This document shows, in pieces, positions 42,879-51,521 of a stretch of DNA of 64,000 bases. Source of the DNA: Pseudorhizobium banfieldiae (lineage in GTDB: Bacteria > Pseudomonadota > Alphaproteobacteria > Rhizobiales > Rhizobiaceae); contig NZ_FO082821.1 of NCBI RefSeq assembly GCF_000967425.1, positions 124,001 to 188,000 of the forward strand, in the 5' to 3' direction. The position numbers and the translations under genes are program-made. Position 1 is the stretch's first letter; each line of letters opens with the position of its first letter. Under the pieces are notes generated by a model. It was not told where the DNA came from. It saw only the letters and a list, made by a program, of their open reading frames with translations, and searched no databases.

Positions 42879-44593
42879 TGTCGCGTGGCACTTAATCGGG
42901 TTCTTCCTCACTTTGTGTGGTTCATTCGCCGTTAGCGAGGTTTTGGCTATGGGCGGGCATGCGAACGAAATCGAAATGGTCGCCCGGCCCAGGGGTCAAA
43001 GTACTGGGTGTCGCGCTCACCGTTGATGACGGTTGGGTTGTTTCCGCAGCTGGATCCAAGATCGGAATTTGCCCCGATTGTGGATGTCGAAGCCGAAGTC
43101 GGCATGGCTGGTCCTGCCGCAGCCTCCAGGATCTGCCAGTCCAGGGCAAGCCCGTCACAGTGAAGCTCCTGCTGAGCCGCTGGCGATGTGCACATGGGGA
43201 ATGCGCACGACGAACGTTCACCGACCGTCTTCCGACGGTAGCTGATCCATACGCGCGTCGGACGAGAAGGGTCGGAGAGATTGTCGGGCTGCTCGGGCAT
43301 AGCACTGGCGGCCGTCCTGGCGAGCGGTTGATGCAGCGGCTCGGCATACCGGTCAGCGACGACACCATCCTGCGGCAACTGAAACGGGATGCTGCAGTTG
43401 CCCAACGCAATTCCAAGATACGTGTAGTCGGTATCGATGATTGGAGTTGGCGGCGCGCGACGAGCTATGGGACCATCATGGTCGACCTCGAGCGCCGCTC
43501 GGTCATTGACATACTGGATGACCGTAGCGTCGAGAATGCGGCCAAGTGGCTTCGGAGTCATCCTTCCATCGAGATTGTCAGCCGCGACCGCTGCGGCCTG
43601 TATGCGCAGGCCACCCGTGAAGGCGCACCGCAGGCCCGGCAGGTTGCCGATCGGTTTCATCTGGTCCAGAACCTTCGTTCGGCCATCGAAGAACAGATGA
43701 ACCTTTCTGGGCGTGCCACCGGCAGGGCCATTCTTTCGGAGGACGCAATTGTTGACGCTGCGACACATCGCCGGCGCGCCCGTCTCGCGCATAGGCAATC
43801 TCGCCAGGAGATATTCGACATGCTCCATGCCTTGCGCCAGCAAGGGCTGTCCTACAGCGAGATCGCCAGACGGACCGGCTATGAGCGTCGCAGCATAACG
43901 AAGTGGCTCAAGTTCGAAGCTCCACCAGACAGGCGACGAGCAGCACTGAACCCCACATCACCATGGTATTTCGAAGCCTTCCTTGCCCAATGCTGGAGGG
44001 ATGGGAACCGGCGTGGACGGCATCTGTTTCATGACGTCAAGCAGCGCGGCTACACCGGCAGCTTCTCCAATCTGGAGCGGTTGCTCGGAGCTTGGCGGCG
44101 GGCCGAAAGGCGACAGGCCGATGATGTACCGCCCGCCGCGTTGAAGTCGGAACCGGTTCGAGATCCCGAAACCGGTCATGCAATCTCTCCGGTGGTTGCC
44201 GCGGCGCTATGTATCAAGCCGCGAGGCCTGCTGACGGACCGGCAGGCAAGGAAGGTCGATGCCCTGAAGCAGGGATCTGAGGCGTTTGCCGAGATGCGAC
44301 GCCTGGCGATGCGCTTCAACGGCATCCTTCGCGGCAAGAGATCGGCACCACTGGATGCATGGATCGACGATGCGATCGACTCCGACCTCATTCCTATCAT
44401 GCGGTTCGCTCGCGTCCTCCGCAGAGACATTCATGCCGTCAACAACGCGATCGAGCTTCCCTGGAGCAACGGGCAGGCCGAAGGCCAGATCAACCGCCTC
44501 AAGACCCTCAAGCGAGCAATGTACGGTCGGGCAGGCCCTGAATTGCTGAAGGCACGAATGCTGCCGCGGCTCCACACAAAGTGAGGAAGAACC
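42879..44593 (+). mobile_element. ISL3-family insertion sequence, copy 2, with shortened right end
   Basis: The left end has the complete inverted repeat (TGTCGCGTGGCACTTAATCG then GGTTCTTCC). On the right, identity to copy 1 stops after the GGTTCTTCC part at about 44593; the outermost 18-20 bases are missing or changed (CGTTAAAGTTGAG instead). It has opposite orientation to copy 1. It interrupts an EamA transporter gene. Confidence 0.85.
42917..44584 (+). CDS. ISL3-family transposase, copy 2
   Basis: A 555-residue transposase, nearly identical to the copy at 15959-17626 with scattered substitutions (for example 'SIGKLNRV' side changes, 'DIHAVNNAI' for 'DIDAVNNAI'). The zinc-finger-like Cys clusters and DDE motifs are intact. 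Movement may be weakened because the right terminal repeat is shortened. Confidence 0.92.
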   Translation: MVHSPLARFWLWAGMRTKSKWSPGPGVKVLGVALTVDDGWVVSAAGSKIGICPDCGCRSRSRHGWSCRSLQDLPVQGKPVTVKLLLSRWRCAHGECARRTFTDRLPTVADPYARRTRRVGEIVGLLGHSTGGRPGERLMQRLGIPVSDDTILRQLKRDAAVAQRNSKIRVVGIDDWSWRRATSYGTIMVDLERRSVIDILDDRSVENAAKWLRSHPSIEIVSRDRCGLYAQATREGAPQARQVADRFHLVQNLRSAIEEQMNLSGRATGRAILSEDAIVDAATHRRRARLAHRQSRQEIFDMLHALRQQGLSYSEIARRTGYERRSITKWLKFEAPPDRRRAALNPTSPWYFEAFLAQCWRDGNRRGRHLFHDVKQRGYTGSFSNLERLLGAWRRAERRQADDVPPAALKSEPVRDPETGHAISPVVAAALCIKPRGLLTDRQARKVDALKQGSEAFAEMRRLAMRFNGILRGKRSAPLDAWIDDAIDSDLIPIMRFARVLRRDIHAVNNAIELPWSNGQAEGQINRLKTLKRAMYGRAGPELLKARMLPRLHTK

Positions 44594-44712
44594 GTTAAAG
44601 TTGAGAGACTGCGGCCTGTTCCGCCGCCTCGGGACTGACGACTTAACAGCTGTTAAGGTGCTGTCTCGGGAGCGTTAGAACAAGAGAGGGAAAGGTTTGT
44701 TGGTTCGAGGGG

Positions 44713-44760
44713 TGACGGGAAGTGAGATCGGGAGAGTGGCTCCCGACGCCCGTCGTGGAG
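44713..44760 (+). ncRNA. Structured 5' leader A before the ParB-like gene
   Basis: Outer stem GACGGG (44714-44719) with CCCGTC (44749-44754) encloses a hairpin CGGGAG-AGTGG-CTCCCG (44729-44745). GGAG (44757-44760) follows at once, nine bases before the ATG. The same arrangement and loop AGTGG occur at 51598 and 53490 before other genes. Likely a cis-acting RNA element. Confidence 0.7.
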
Positions 44761-44768
44761 AAGATCTG

Positions 44769-46931
44769 ATGGCGAAATCTGCCCAGAAAGTCACCCTGTC
44801 CCCGTCCCGGGACATTCCCTTCGACAAGCTCGTGCTGAGCCAGTCCAACGTCCGGCGCATCAAAGCCGGCATCTCGGTCGAGGAACTGGCCGAAGACATC
44901 GCCCGCCGCGGGTTGCTGCAGAGCCTGAGCGTCCGGCCCGTTCTGGCGGATGATGGGTACGAGACCGGCAAGTTCGAAATCCCCGCCGGCGGCCGGCGCT
45001 TCCAAGCCCTGTCACTCCTGGTGAAACAGAAACGTCTGGCCAAGACGACGCCCATTCCCTGCATCGTACGGGATGCCAATTCTGCGATCCTCGCCGAAGA
45101 CGACTCTCTGGCTGAGAACATGCAACGCGCGGCCCTGCATCCGCTCGATCAGTTCCGCGCCTTCGTGGCGCTGCGGGAGAAGGGTCAGGGCGATGAAGAG
45201 ATCGCTGCCGCCTTCTTCGTCACACCACAGGTAGTCAAACAGCGCCTGAAACTCGCCGCCGTGGCCTCTGCCCTGCTCGAGCTTTATGCCGAGGATGAAA
45301 TGACGTTGGAGCAGCTGATGGCTTTCACGGTCAATCCGGATCACGAGCGTCAGCTTCAGGTCTGGGAGGCGATCAAGTCGTCCTGGAACAAGGAACCCTA
45401 TCAGATCCGGCGGATGCTGACAGAAACCTCTGTGCGCGCCTCTGACCGTCGGGCCGTCTTTGTTGGCGTCGAGGCGTACGAGAAGGCTGGTGGCACCATG
45501 TTGCATGATCTCTTCCAGGGCGATGACGGCGGCTGGCTGGAAGACCCTGCCCTGCTCGATCGTCTGGTCAGCGAGAAGCTTCAGTCTGAAGCCGAAGCGA
45601 TTGCGACCGAAGGTTGGAAATGGATCGAGGTCTCGCTCGACCTGCCCTATGGCTACAGCCACGGTTTGCGGCGGCTGAGCGGAGACCTGGCGCCGATGAC
45701 GGATGACGAAGGCGCGGCGCATGCCAAGCTGCTTGCCGAGTACCGAGCGATCGAAGAGGAATACGAGGGTCAGGATGAGTTCCCCGAAGAGATCGACGCG
45801 CGTCTTGGCGCGTTGGAAGTCGCGATGGAGAAGCTCGAGGCTCGGCCGCTGATCTTCGACGTGGAGGCGATCGCGCGGGCAGGGGCTTTCGTGACGCTTG
45901 ACCGCTATGGCGAGCTTGCCGTTTATCGGGGCTTCGTACGGCCCGAGGATGAGCCACGGGCAGATGTCCACAGCGGTGAACAGGCGGCAGACGGGCAGGG
46001 CGCTGAGCTTTCAGCTACGAGCAGCGCGGATGGTGTCGGCCACGGCACGGTGATCACCTCTGCCGGTCAGGCGCTTGCCGCCATCGTGCCCGAAGACGAG
46101 GATGATGGTGCGTTGAAGCCCTTGCCCGAGCGGCTGGTCATGGAGCTGACGGCGCACCGGACATTGGCACTGCGCGAAGCTGTCGGGCGCTCCCCTGACG
46201 TCGCGTTGACGCTGCTGCTCTTGAAGCTCGTCAATGACACCTTCCGGACATCCAATTCGTCGGGCAGTTGCCTCGAGGCTTCGGTCCGTCACGTCTACAT
46301 GTCCGCACAGGCGAGCGATCTGAAAGACAGCGTGGTGGCCAAGCTGTTGGACGATCGCCACGCGGAGTGGGAGGCCGACTTGCCGCTTGGTGACGATGCC
46401 GTTCTTTGGGACTACCTGGCTTCCCTCGATCAGGCGAGCCGGCTGTCCCTGCTCGCGCATTGCCTCAGCTTCGGGATCAACGCGCTCCACGAGAAGGTGA
46501 ACCCCTATGGTGCCGGTATCTCCGCCAGCGGTTTGACCAGGCGAATGACCCAGTCTGACCTGGTCGCACAGGCGGTCGAACTCGACATGGTCGAGGCTGG
46601 CTGGGAGCCGACGGCCGATACCTACCTGAACCGCGTGCCCAAGGCCCGGATCCTCGAGGCCGTGCGTGAGGCAAAAGGGGAGGGGACGGCGCAGCTCCTC
46701 GATCACCTGAAGAAGGGTGAGATGGCGACCGAAGCCGAGCGTCTGCTGAAAGGCAGCGGCTGGTTGCCGGAGGTTCTTTGCCGTCACGATATGGTAGCAC
46801 TCGGCGGTGCGGAAGGGCAGGGGGCGCCTGAACTCGTTTCCGACGCCGAGCAGGCCGAAGATGTCGACCTTCCCGCCTTCCTCACCGCTGACCTGCCGGG
46901 TGACGAGGCTTCGATGATGGCTGCTGAGTGA
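44769..46931 (+). CDS. Large ParB/RepB/Spo0J-family protein
   Basis: A 720-residue protein. The N-terminal ParB nuclease-like domain (about residues 10-130) has 'LSQSNVRRIKAGISVEELAE', 'FEIPAGGRRFQALSLL' and 'EDDSLAENMQRAALHPLDQF'; a helix-turn-helix near 'EEIAAAFFVTPQVVKQRLK' follows. The remaining 500 residues are an extension typical of plasmid ParB-like proteins that occur without a ParA partner. None is next to this gene. A role in replicon maintenance or gene regulation is more likely than classic partition. Start at 44769 follows the structured leader and GGAG. Confidence 0.87.
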   Translation: MAKSAQKVTLSPSRDIPFDKLVLSQSNVRRIKAGISVEELAEDIARRGLLQSLSVRPVLADDGYETGKFEIPAGGRRFQALSLLVKQKRLAKTTPIPCIVRDANSAILAEDDSLAENMQRAALHPLDQFRAFVALREKGQGDEEIAAAFFVTPQVVKQRLKLAAVASALLELYAEDEMTLEQLMAFTVNPDHERQLQVWEAIKSSWNKEPYQIRRMLTETSVRASDRRAVFVGVEAYEKAGGTMLHDLFQGDDGGWLEDPALLDRLVSEKLQSEAEAIATEGWKWIEVSLDLPYGYSHGLRRLSGDLAPMTDDEGAAHAKLLAEYRAIEEEYEGQDEFPEEIDARLGALEVAMEKLEARPLIFDVEAIARAGAFVTLDRYGELAVYRGFVRPEDEPRADVHSGEQAADGQGAELSATSSADGVGHGTVITSAGQALAAIVPEDEDDGALKPLPERLVMELTAHRTLALREAVGRSPDVALTLLLLKLVNDTFRTSNSSGSCLEASVRHVYMSAQASDLKDSVVAKLLDDRHAEWEADLPLGDDAVLWDYLASLDQASRLSLLAHCLSFGINALHEKVNPYGAGISASGLTRRMTQSDLVAQAVELDMVEAGWEPTADTYLNRVPKARILEAVREAKGEGTAQLLDHLKKGEMATEAERLLKGSGWLPEVLCRHDMVALGGAEGQGAPELVSDAEQAEDVDLPAFLTADLPGDEASMMAAE

Positions 46932-46944
46932 TCTAAGCTATCCG

Positions 46945-46966
46945 AGGGCGGGTTCTCCCGCCCTCA
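46945..46966 (+). terminator. Terminator-like hairpin after the ParB-like gene
   Basis: A perfect 9-bp stem GAGGGCGGG/CCCGCCCTC with loop TTCT, 14 bases after the stop. No T tract follows, but the position fits transcription termination. Confidence 0.65.
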
Positions 46967-47030
46967 ATCACATAAAATGTAACAATATCAATAGGATGAA
47001 TGCAAAATTGCGCATTCAGGATGAGGAATC

Positions 47031-47504
47031 ATGTCTGCAACGACCATTCTCGACACCGCGCCCCTGGGGGCGCTCATTCGCTACACCGACAACAGTCCGA
47101 AACCGCCTGCGCGGTTCACGAAGAAGCTCGCGGCCTGGGAGCGCTCGAACGGCGTCGGCCGTCTCGTCAAGAAGGAGCCGCCGCGACCCTATCCGACCTG
47201 GACGGCGCCGGCGTCGTTCACGCTGCACGAGGGCAACTTCTCCTCGGATGGGGTCATTCTTGTCACCATCATGCGAACGCATTCGGCTGACAGTGCGTTG
47301 ACCTTCGAGGTGGCAGAGGAACCGAAGCCTGGACAGGTGCGCGTCCTGCTGGATTTCGGCGGTTGCTCGGAGTTGCTCCACCTGGCCGAGTCTGTCACGG
47401 CAGCCGAACTCTGGATCGCCAGAGAAGGCTATCGCAATGCGCGGCTCGAGATCGTCGGCAGCGAGGGCGGCGATAGGGCAGGGGATGCGGAACTTGCCGC
47501 CTGA
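47031..47504 (+). CDS. Conserved-type plasmid protein of unknown function
   Basis: A 157-residue soluble protein with AGGAATC before its ATG. It starts 'MSATTILDTAPLGALIRYTD', contains 'GRLVKKEPPRPYPTWTAPAS' and an Ala/Glu-rich C-terminus. I recognise no domain. It is compact, in a row with the ParB-like gene and separated from it by a terminator, so it has its own promoter. Codon use matches its neighbours. It may belong to the set of uncharacterised proteins carried by plasmids with DUF932 and RadC genes. Confidence 0.65.
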   Translation: MSATTILDTAPLGALIRYTDNSPKPPARFTKKLAAWERSNGVGRLVKKEPPRPYPTWTAPASFTLHEGNFSSDGVILVTIMRTHSADSALTFEVAEEPKPGQVRVLLDFGGCSELLHLAESVTAAELWIAREGYRNARLEIVGSEGGDRAGDAELAA

Positions 47505-47776
47505 GCCTGTAGAATCCAAGGGGTCCGCCAAAGCGCGGGCCTCTCACCCATCACGACCGCGTCCCGCGAGATCGCGGGGCACCATAGGTTCCAATCCAAC
47601 ACGGAACTAGATCTGGTACCAAATGTCTGCCGGGAGGCTGGCAGCGATAGCATCAGCGGGACACCCGGCTCCAGTCAGCGGTCGTACCATCCCCCGCTCG
47701 CCATTCCCTTCCTTGCCCCGAATCCTGTCTTCGAGATCAACCCGCGAGGGGTCGGACTACGGGCGAACCCGTGCCG

Positions 47777-47822
47777 CCGGGTGGATTCGGCCCCGTTTGA
47801 AGAGGGGGCCGAACGCACCCGG
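47777..47822 (+). ncRNA. Long two-part stem-loop
   Basis: CCGGGTG (47777-47783) pairs with CACCCGG (47816-47822). After a 2-base internal loop, TTCGGCCCC pairs with GGGGCCGAA around the loop GTTTGAAGA. This is a long stable hairpin 80 bases before the small gene at 47903. It could be a terminator or part of an untranslated leader. Confidence 0.5.
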
Positions 47823-47852
47823 TGATGTCTGCCAGTCTTCGGGCCTGCGAGG

Positions 47853-47893
47853 TCCTGTCGCGCGGGGGATGGTCCCCCGCCTCCAAGACAGGA
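47853..47893 (+). promoter_or_regulatory. Hairpin that overlaps the ribosome binding site of the 54-residue protein gene
   Basis: TCCTGTC (47853-47859) pairs with GACAGGA (47887-47893), enclosing a perfect stem GCGGGGGA/TCCCCCGC with loop TGG. The AGGAG of the following gene (47890-47894) lies in the 3' strand of the outer stem, so translation could be masked. Confidence 0.5.
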
Positions 47894-47902
47894 GCCAAAC
47901 AG

Positions 47903-48067
47903 ATGTCCCGCAAAGATGCACACGCCTTCGCCGCCTCCCTCGCCGCCACGCTCATGGTTTCGATCGTCGTCTTCCAGGCAGGTGATGGGACCTTTGGCGC
48001 CGTCCCCGCCGATGAAATCGACGGCGACGAGGTTCAGGTGGTGGGTGAGGTGGACCCGTGGGCATGA
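47903..48067 (+). CDS. Small protein with one hydrophobic helix
   Basis: A 54-residue protein starting at the ATG at 47903 with AGGAG nine bases upstream. It begins with a polar 'MSRKDAHAF', has one hydrophobic stretch 'AASLAATLMVSIVVFQAG' and an acidic tail ('ADEIDGDEVQVVGEVDPWA'). It is probably membrane-anchored or exported. I recognise no family. The hairpin covering its ribosome binding site makes a regulated small protein plausible. A longer in-frame version from 47822 would start inside the hairpins and is less likely. Confidence 0.55.
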   Translation: MSRKDAHAFAASLAATLMVSIVVFQAGDGTFGAVPADEIDGDEVQVVGEVDPWA

Positions 48068-48211
48068 GCCCACGGCCTCAACGAGGGCTCGGCGTCGGGG
48101 CTGGGGCCCCGATCCGAGCCTTTACCTGTCGCCGTTCCGGCCGACCGGAAAAACAAGCCGACAAGTGTTGGGCCCAGCTGCCCTTCAAAGCCTTACGGCT
48201 CAAACTGGGCC

Positions 48212-49306
48212 TTACGGCCCGCCCGACACGTCGAGGAAGAGTTTCACCAAGGCGACATTGATGAAGTAGTTGCTTTTCCCAGAGCGGTGCTTTTCGACAA
48301 AGCCGTGTTCGGCCAAGGTGTCGAGATACTTCGCGGCCGTCTGCCTGCTGACATCCAGATCATTCTGCAGGTATTCGATCCGCGTGTAGGGGTGGCGGAA
48401 CAGGTTATTCAGAAGTTCTTGGCTGTAGATCTTCGGTAACTCGTCGCGAAGCCTATGTTTCACATCTGCCATTTGTTGGCGGATGCCCGTCACAATCTCG
48501 ACAGTCGTGGCGGATGTTTCCGCAACAGCCTCCAGCATGTAGATGATCCATGCTTCCCAATCGCCGGTATCGCGCACCGCCTGGAGGTGCCGGTAGTAGT
48601 CCGCCTTGTTTCGCGTGATGAAGCGCGAAAGGTACAGCACCGGGATGTCGAGCAAACCGGTCCGGGTAAGATACAGCACGTTCAGGATGCGCCCAATTCG
48701 TCCGTTCCCATCAGGAAACGGATGGATGCTTTCGAACTGATGGTGGATCAGTGCCATCTTGATCAACGGATCGAGGTCGCAGAGATCGTCGATGTTGACG
48801 AACTTTTCGAGCGCCGTCATGTGGCTGGCGATCTCGTGCGCGTCCTGGGGCGGTACGAAAACGATCTCGCCCGTCTGCTCGTTCTTCAGGGCGGTTCCCG
48901 GTGTCCCGCGAAATCCGTCGCTTCGCCCCTTCAGCAAGCGAAACATGTCGATCAGCGCCGAGTTTGGAATCAGGCCGTCGGTTTCGCGCAAACGTGCATA
49001 GCCAAGCCGTAGGGCGTCGCGATAAAGAGAAACCTCCTTGGCTGCGGGAGACTGCGGGTCATCTGGGAAGAGGTCCGCCTGAAACAGTTCGTCCTGCGTC
49101 GTGACGATGTTTTCCACCTCAGACGAGGCCTTGGCTTCCTGAAGCGCCAGCGTGTCGATCAGGATGCCCTGGTTCGGGATGGTCTTGGCCTGACCCTTAA
49201 GGTCAGCCAGCGCTCGGCTGGCGCGAGCGAGCGCTTTCAGGACCGGGACAGTTTCGATATCCGCTGCAGGGGGTAGCTTGGGAATGGCATAGGTCGGCTT
49301 TAACAT
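48212..49306 (-). CDS. Fic-domain protein (putative AMP-transferase)
   Basis: A 364-residue protein. The Fic core has 'FESIHPFPDGNGRIGRILN' at residues 191-209, containing the complete HPFx(D)GNGRxxR catalytic motif. An N-terminal inhibitory helix 'SSEVEN' at residues 61-66 matches (S/T)xxxE(G/N), so it is a self-inhibited Fic of the class with an N-terminal regulator. A C-terminal winged helix ('SRQTAAKYLDTLAEHGFVEK') may bind DNA or regulate. Fic enzymes move AMP to Tyr/Ser/Thr of target proteins. No separate antitoxin is needed. The target is unknown. Confidence 0.92.
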   Translation of the reverse strand: MLKPTYAIPKLPPAADIETVPVLKALARASRALADLKGQAKTIPNQGILIDTLALQEAKASSEVENIVTTQDELFQADLFPDDPQSPAAKEVSLYRDALRLGYARLRETDGLIPNSALIDMFRLLKGRSDGFRGTPGTALKNEQTGEIVFVPPQDAHEIASHMTALEKFVNIDDLCDLDPLIKMALIHHQFESIHPFPDGNGRIGRILNVLYLTRTGLLDIPVLYLSRFITRNKADYYRHLQAVRDTGDWEAWIIYMLEAVAETSATTVEIVTGIRQQMADVKHRLRDELPKIYSQELLNNLFRHPYTRIEYLQNDLDVSRQTAAKYLDTLAEHGFVEKHRSGKSNYFINVALVKLFLDVSGGP

Positions 49307-49424
49307 GATCCCTGCCTCGCGTTAAGAAAGTGTCGTTTTGCTAACATGAGCTTGGTGTCGTGTCAGCAAAAAGCCGTTCTCTTAACTTGGAGACATGCGG
49401 CGAGTGTGATCGGACCGCCCTCTG

Positions 49425-49742
49425 TCAGATCGCCAAATCGCTCGGGTCTTTGCCGGCATTGACGTGATCAGCGAACCACTGCGGTTTCCGGCCGCGGCCA
49501 GACCACGTGAGAGCCGCGTTCTCAGGGTGACGGTACTTCGCAACGGCTGCCGAACGGGTGGCTTTCACCTCTACACCGATCAGGTCGGCGAGGGAGTAGC
49601 CCATCTCCTTGGCGATTGCCTCCAGCTTGGCGCGGGCCTCGGCCTTGTGCCGGTCCTCGTAGGTGGAAATCGCCTTGGCGAGGTCTTTCTGCAATTGCCG
49701 CAGCTCCTTGAGCGACAGTGCCTCGAGATTGAAATCAGCCAT
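49425..49742 (-). CDS. H-NS family nucleoid protein
   Basis: A 105-residue protein from the ATG at 49742. The N-terminal half is an oligomerisation coiled coil ('LKELRQLQKDLAKAISTYED'), the C-terminal half has the DNA-binding motif in 'YRHPENAALTWSGRGRKPQW'. This is the H-NS/HvrA type of alphaproteobacteria, and it often silences horizontally acquired DNA. Plasmid-borne copies reduce the fitness cost of carriage. It is divergent from ssb; the gap of 423 bases between them has no gene. Confidence 0.92.
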   Translation of the reverse strand: MADFNLEALSLKELRQLQKDLAKAISTYEDRHKAEARAKLEAIAKEMGYSLADLIGVEVKATRSAAVAKYRHPENAALTWSGRGRKPQWFADHVNAGKDPSDLAI

Positions 49743-50165
49743 TTGGCCCCCGTGTCCTGAATGATCGATCCGGGATAGCCGTCCGGTCGCGAGATCGCAA
49801 CTCCCATGGCGCTCACTGCGAATAGGTCGGGGGGGTGAGGTTGGTTTGAGCCGCAGGGTCGATGCTTTCGTGAATGCTTCAACCCCGTTGCCTTGGCCAG
49901 GAGGCCGAGGTCTGCACGAGCCCCAGGTCGCCCCTATCCCCGGCTCCATCCCTTCGACTGACAATCCCCTAAGCCCGTTCGGCTTCTCGCGCGCAACCCC
50001 GCGCCGTCCCGGGCCGAGTTGACCTGTTCCAGGTCTGCCCGCACCACCCCGGTCCTCTGGGGGTGTCCGGCGTCCGTGCCATCCACCGTGCGCGCGTCAT
50101 CCGGCGGGCTTCTTCCGGGTCTTGTCGAAGGGACGGTCCCGGCGACAGAGAAACAGGAGCTTCAC
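49743..50165. other. Divergent gap between hns-like and ssb genes
   Basis: No gene is supported in 423 bases. It is GC-rich and likely holds both promoters and a long ssb leader. Several GC-rich self-complementary stretches exist (for example GGGACGGTCCC at 50130-50140), but none matches the shared leader structure seen before the ParB-like gene. Confidence 0.4.
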
Positions 50166-50570
50166 ATGCAGAACATCGTCATCCTCGCTGGTAACATCGG
50201 TCAGACCCCCGAGATCCGCACCACGCAAGGTGGTACCAAGATCACCAACTTCACGCTGGCCACCTCGCGGCCACGCCTTTCCGAAGGCAAGGTGATCCGC
50301 GATGACAACGGCTACCGGGTCATGGACACCGAATGGCACCGCATCACCTGCTTCAACGGCCTCGGCAAGACTGTCGCGGAGCATTGCGAAAAGGGCATGA
50401 AGGTGCTGGTCCAGGGCCGGATCCACTACACGAAATGGACCGACGCCTCGGGCACCGACCGCTACGGCTGCGAGATCATCGCGGAGAAGGTCGATTTCCT
50501 CTCGCGCCCGAAAGCGAGCGCCGGTGAAAGCCCCGACCTGGTCGATCGCGACGACGAGATCCCGTTCTGA
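50166..50570 (+). CDS. ssb: Single-stranded DNA-binding protein
   Basis: A 134-residue SSB with ACAGGAG before the ATG at 50166. The OB fold starts 'MQNIVILAGNIGQTPEIRTT' and includes 'NFTLATSR' and 'TEWHRITCFNGLGKTVAEHC'. The C-terminus ends in the acidic tip 'DRDDEIPF', which recruits partner proteins. It is shorter than chromosomal SSB because the Gly/Pro-rich linker is small, which is common for plasmid copies. Such copies support replication and transfer of single-stranded DNA. Confidence 0.95.
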   Translation: MQNIVILAGNIGQTPEIRTTQGGTKITNFTLATSRPRLSEGKVIRDDNGYRVMDTEWHRITCFNGLGKTVAEHCEKGMKVLVQGRIHYTKWTDASGTDRYGCEIIAEKVDFLSRPKASAGESPDLVDRDDEIPF

Positions 50571-50639
50571 GGAACGGGGCCTCGCCCCAGGGCCCGGCGG
50601 GAAAACCCGCCGGGTTCACGGCGTCCACGGCAATTACAT

Positions 50640-51152
50640 TTACATTCGACCCAGTCGATCCTCGTCATCGATCACTTCGAGGGCGCAGCCGTCGCCAGCC
50701 CATCGCCAAAGGATGATATTCAGGTTGGCGTCAGATGCGCCCTTGGCATAGCTCCTGATGAGGAGACCCGCGAAACCATCCTCGACGAGGGCGCGAGCGA
50801 AATCCTGCGTTGGCACTATACGACCATCCAGCATCGCTGCCCGCCAGTCGGGATTGGCGAGTATCTCAGCCGACACCCCACGCTTTTCCAGTTCCTTTGG
50901 GTCGCGTGTATCGAAGATTGGTCCCAGATTCGCGTGGTAGGAAACGAGGGTAGTTGGCTGCAGGTGACCCGCCTGATTGGCTTCACGCAAGGCAGTTGCC
51001 GGATCGAGTGCGGTGTAGAGTGCCGATGTTCCCTTTGCGTTGAAGCGTCCGCCGTAGAGTTTGGCGCCGCGGCCTGACAGAGGTTCACGTGCATAGACCG
51101 GGTTGAGCGCTCGGTAGAGTTGCCCCGCATAGCGCATATCATTCAGCGGCAT
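50640..51152 (-). CDS. RES-domain toxin
   Basis: A 170-residue RES-family protein: 'LYRALNPVYAREPLSGRGAK' (conserved Arg), 'YGGRFNAKGTSALYTALDPA' with the R-F-N motif and Tyr, and the late 'NLNIILWRWA'. RES toxins degrade NAD+ and stop growth. The start codon overlaps the stop of the upstream Xre-type gene by one base (TGATG), as in RES-Xre modules. The last residues 'EVIDDEDRLGRM' are typical. It should be neutralised by the upstream protein. Confidence 0.9.
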   Translation of the reverse strand: MPLNDMRYAGQLYRALNPVYAREPLSGRGAKLYGGRFNAKGTSALYTALDPATALREANQAGHLQPTTLVSYHANLGPIFDTRDPKELEKRGVSAEILANPDWRAAMLDGRIVPTQDFARALVEDGFAGLLIRSYAKGASDANLNIILWRWAGDGCALEVIDDEDRLGRM

Positions 51153-51502
51153 CAGGCGAAAATGCCGGCGTCAACCGCGTCGATATATTCCAGCACCTGC
51201 TGGGCCTTGCCTTCCTGCACGAGTTGCATCGCGGTCCGTCCGTCAAAACCGGGCAGGGGCTCCGATCGAAACCACGCATAGGCCATCAACTCTGAGCCAA
51301 AGCGCGGCTCCACCTTGTTAAGGACTTCGACCAGTTCGCGCAGACGGCGCTGTGTCTTGTCCGAATTAATGCGGGCGCGACGCTGAAGCGCGTCCTTGCC
51401 GAGCCCCACCGTCATGGCGACCTCTTCGGCCGAGGTGCGGAGTGCAGCGGCGATCTTGCGGGGTTCGAACTGTCCGCCTTCTGCGAAGTTCATGATGTGC
51501 AT
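51152..51502 (-). CDS. Xre/MbcA/ParS-family antitoxin of the RES toxin
   Basis: About 116 residues from the ATG at 51502, chosen because earlier in-frame ATGs lie within the operator palindrome. The N-terminal helix-turn-helix covers 'PRKIAAALRTSAEEVAMTVG' and the C-terminal toxin-binding domain 'GSELMAYAWFRSEPLPGFDG' with 'TAMQLVQEGKAQQVLEYIDA'. It is the antitoxin and repressor of a type II pair with the downstream RES gene. The palindrome at 51522-51547 is its probable operator. Confidence 0.88.
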   Translation of the reverse strand: MHIMNFAEGGQFEPRKIAAALRTSAEEVAMTVGLGKDALQRRARINSDKTQRRLRELVEVLNKVEPRFGSELMAYAWFRSEPLPGFDGRTAMQLVQEGKAQQVLEYIDAVDAGIFA

Positions 51503-51521
51503 GACAAGAGTCCAATCGGTT

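Larger units (their letters stand above)
47505..47902. other. Structured gap before a small membrane protein gene
   Basis: No coding gene is supported in these 398 bases. The region holds two strong hairpins that are listed separately (47777-47822 and 47853-47893). The rest is GC-rich with no clear promoter. Confidence 0.5.

Noticed and set aside
44769..46931. Classic parAB partition locus
   Set aside because: No ParA-type ATPase gene is adjacent and the protein is far longer than partition ParB proteins, so I do not call a partition system or centromere.
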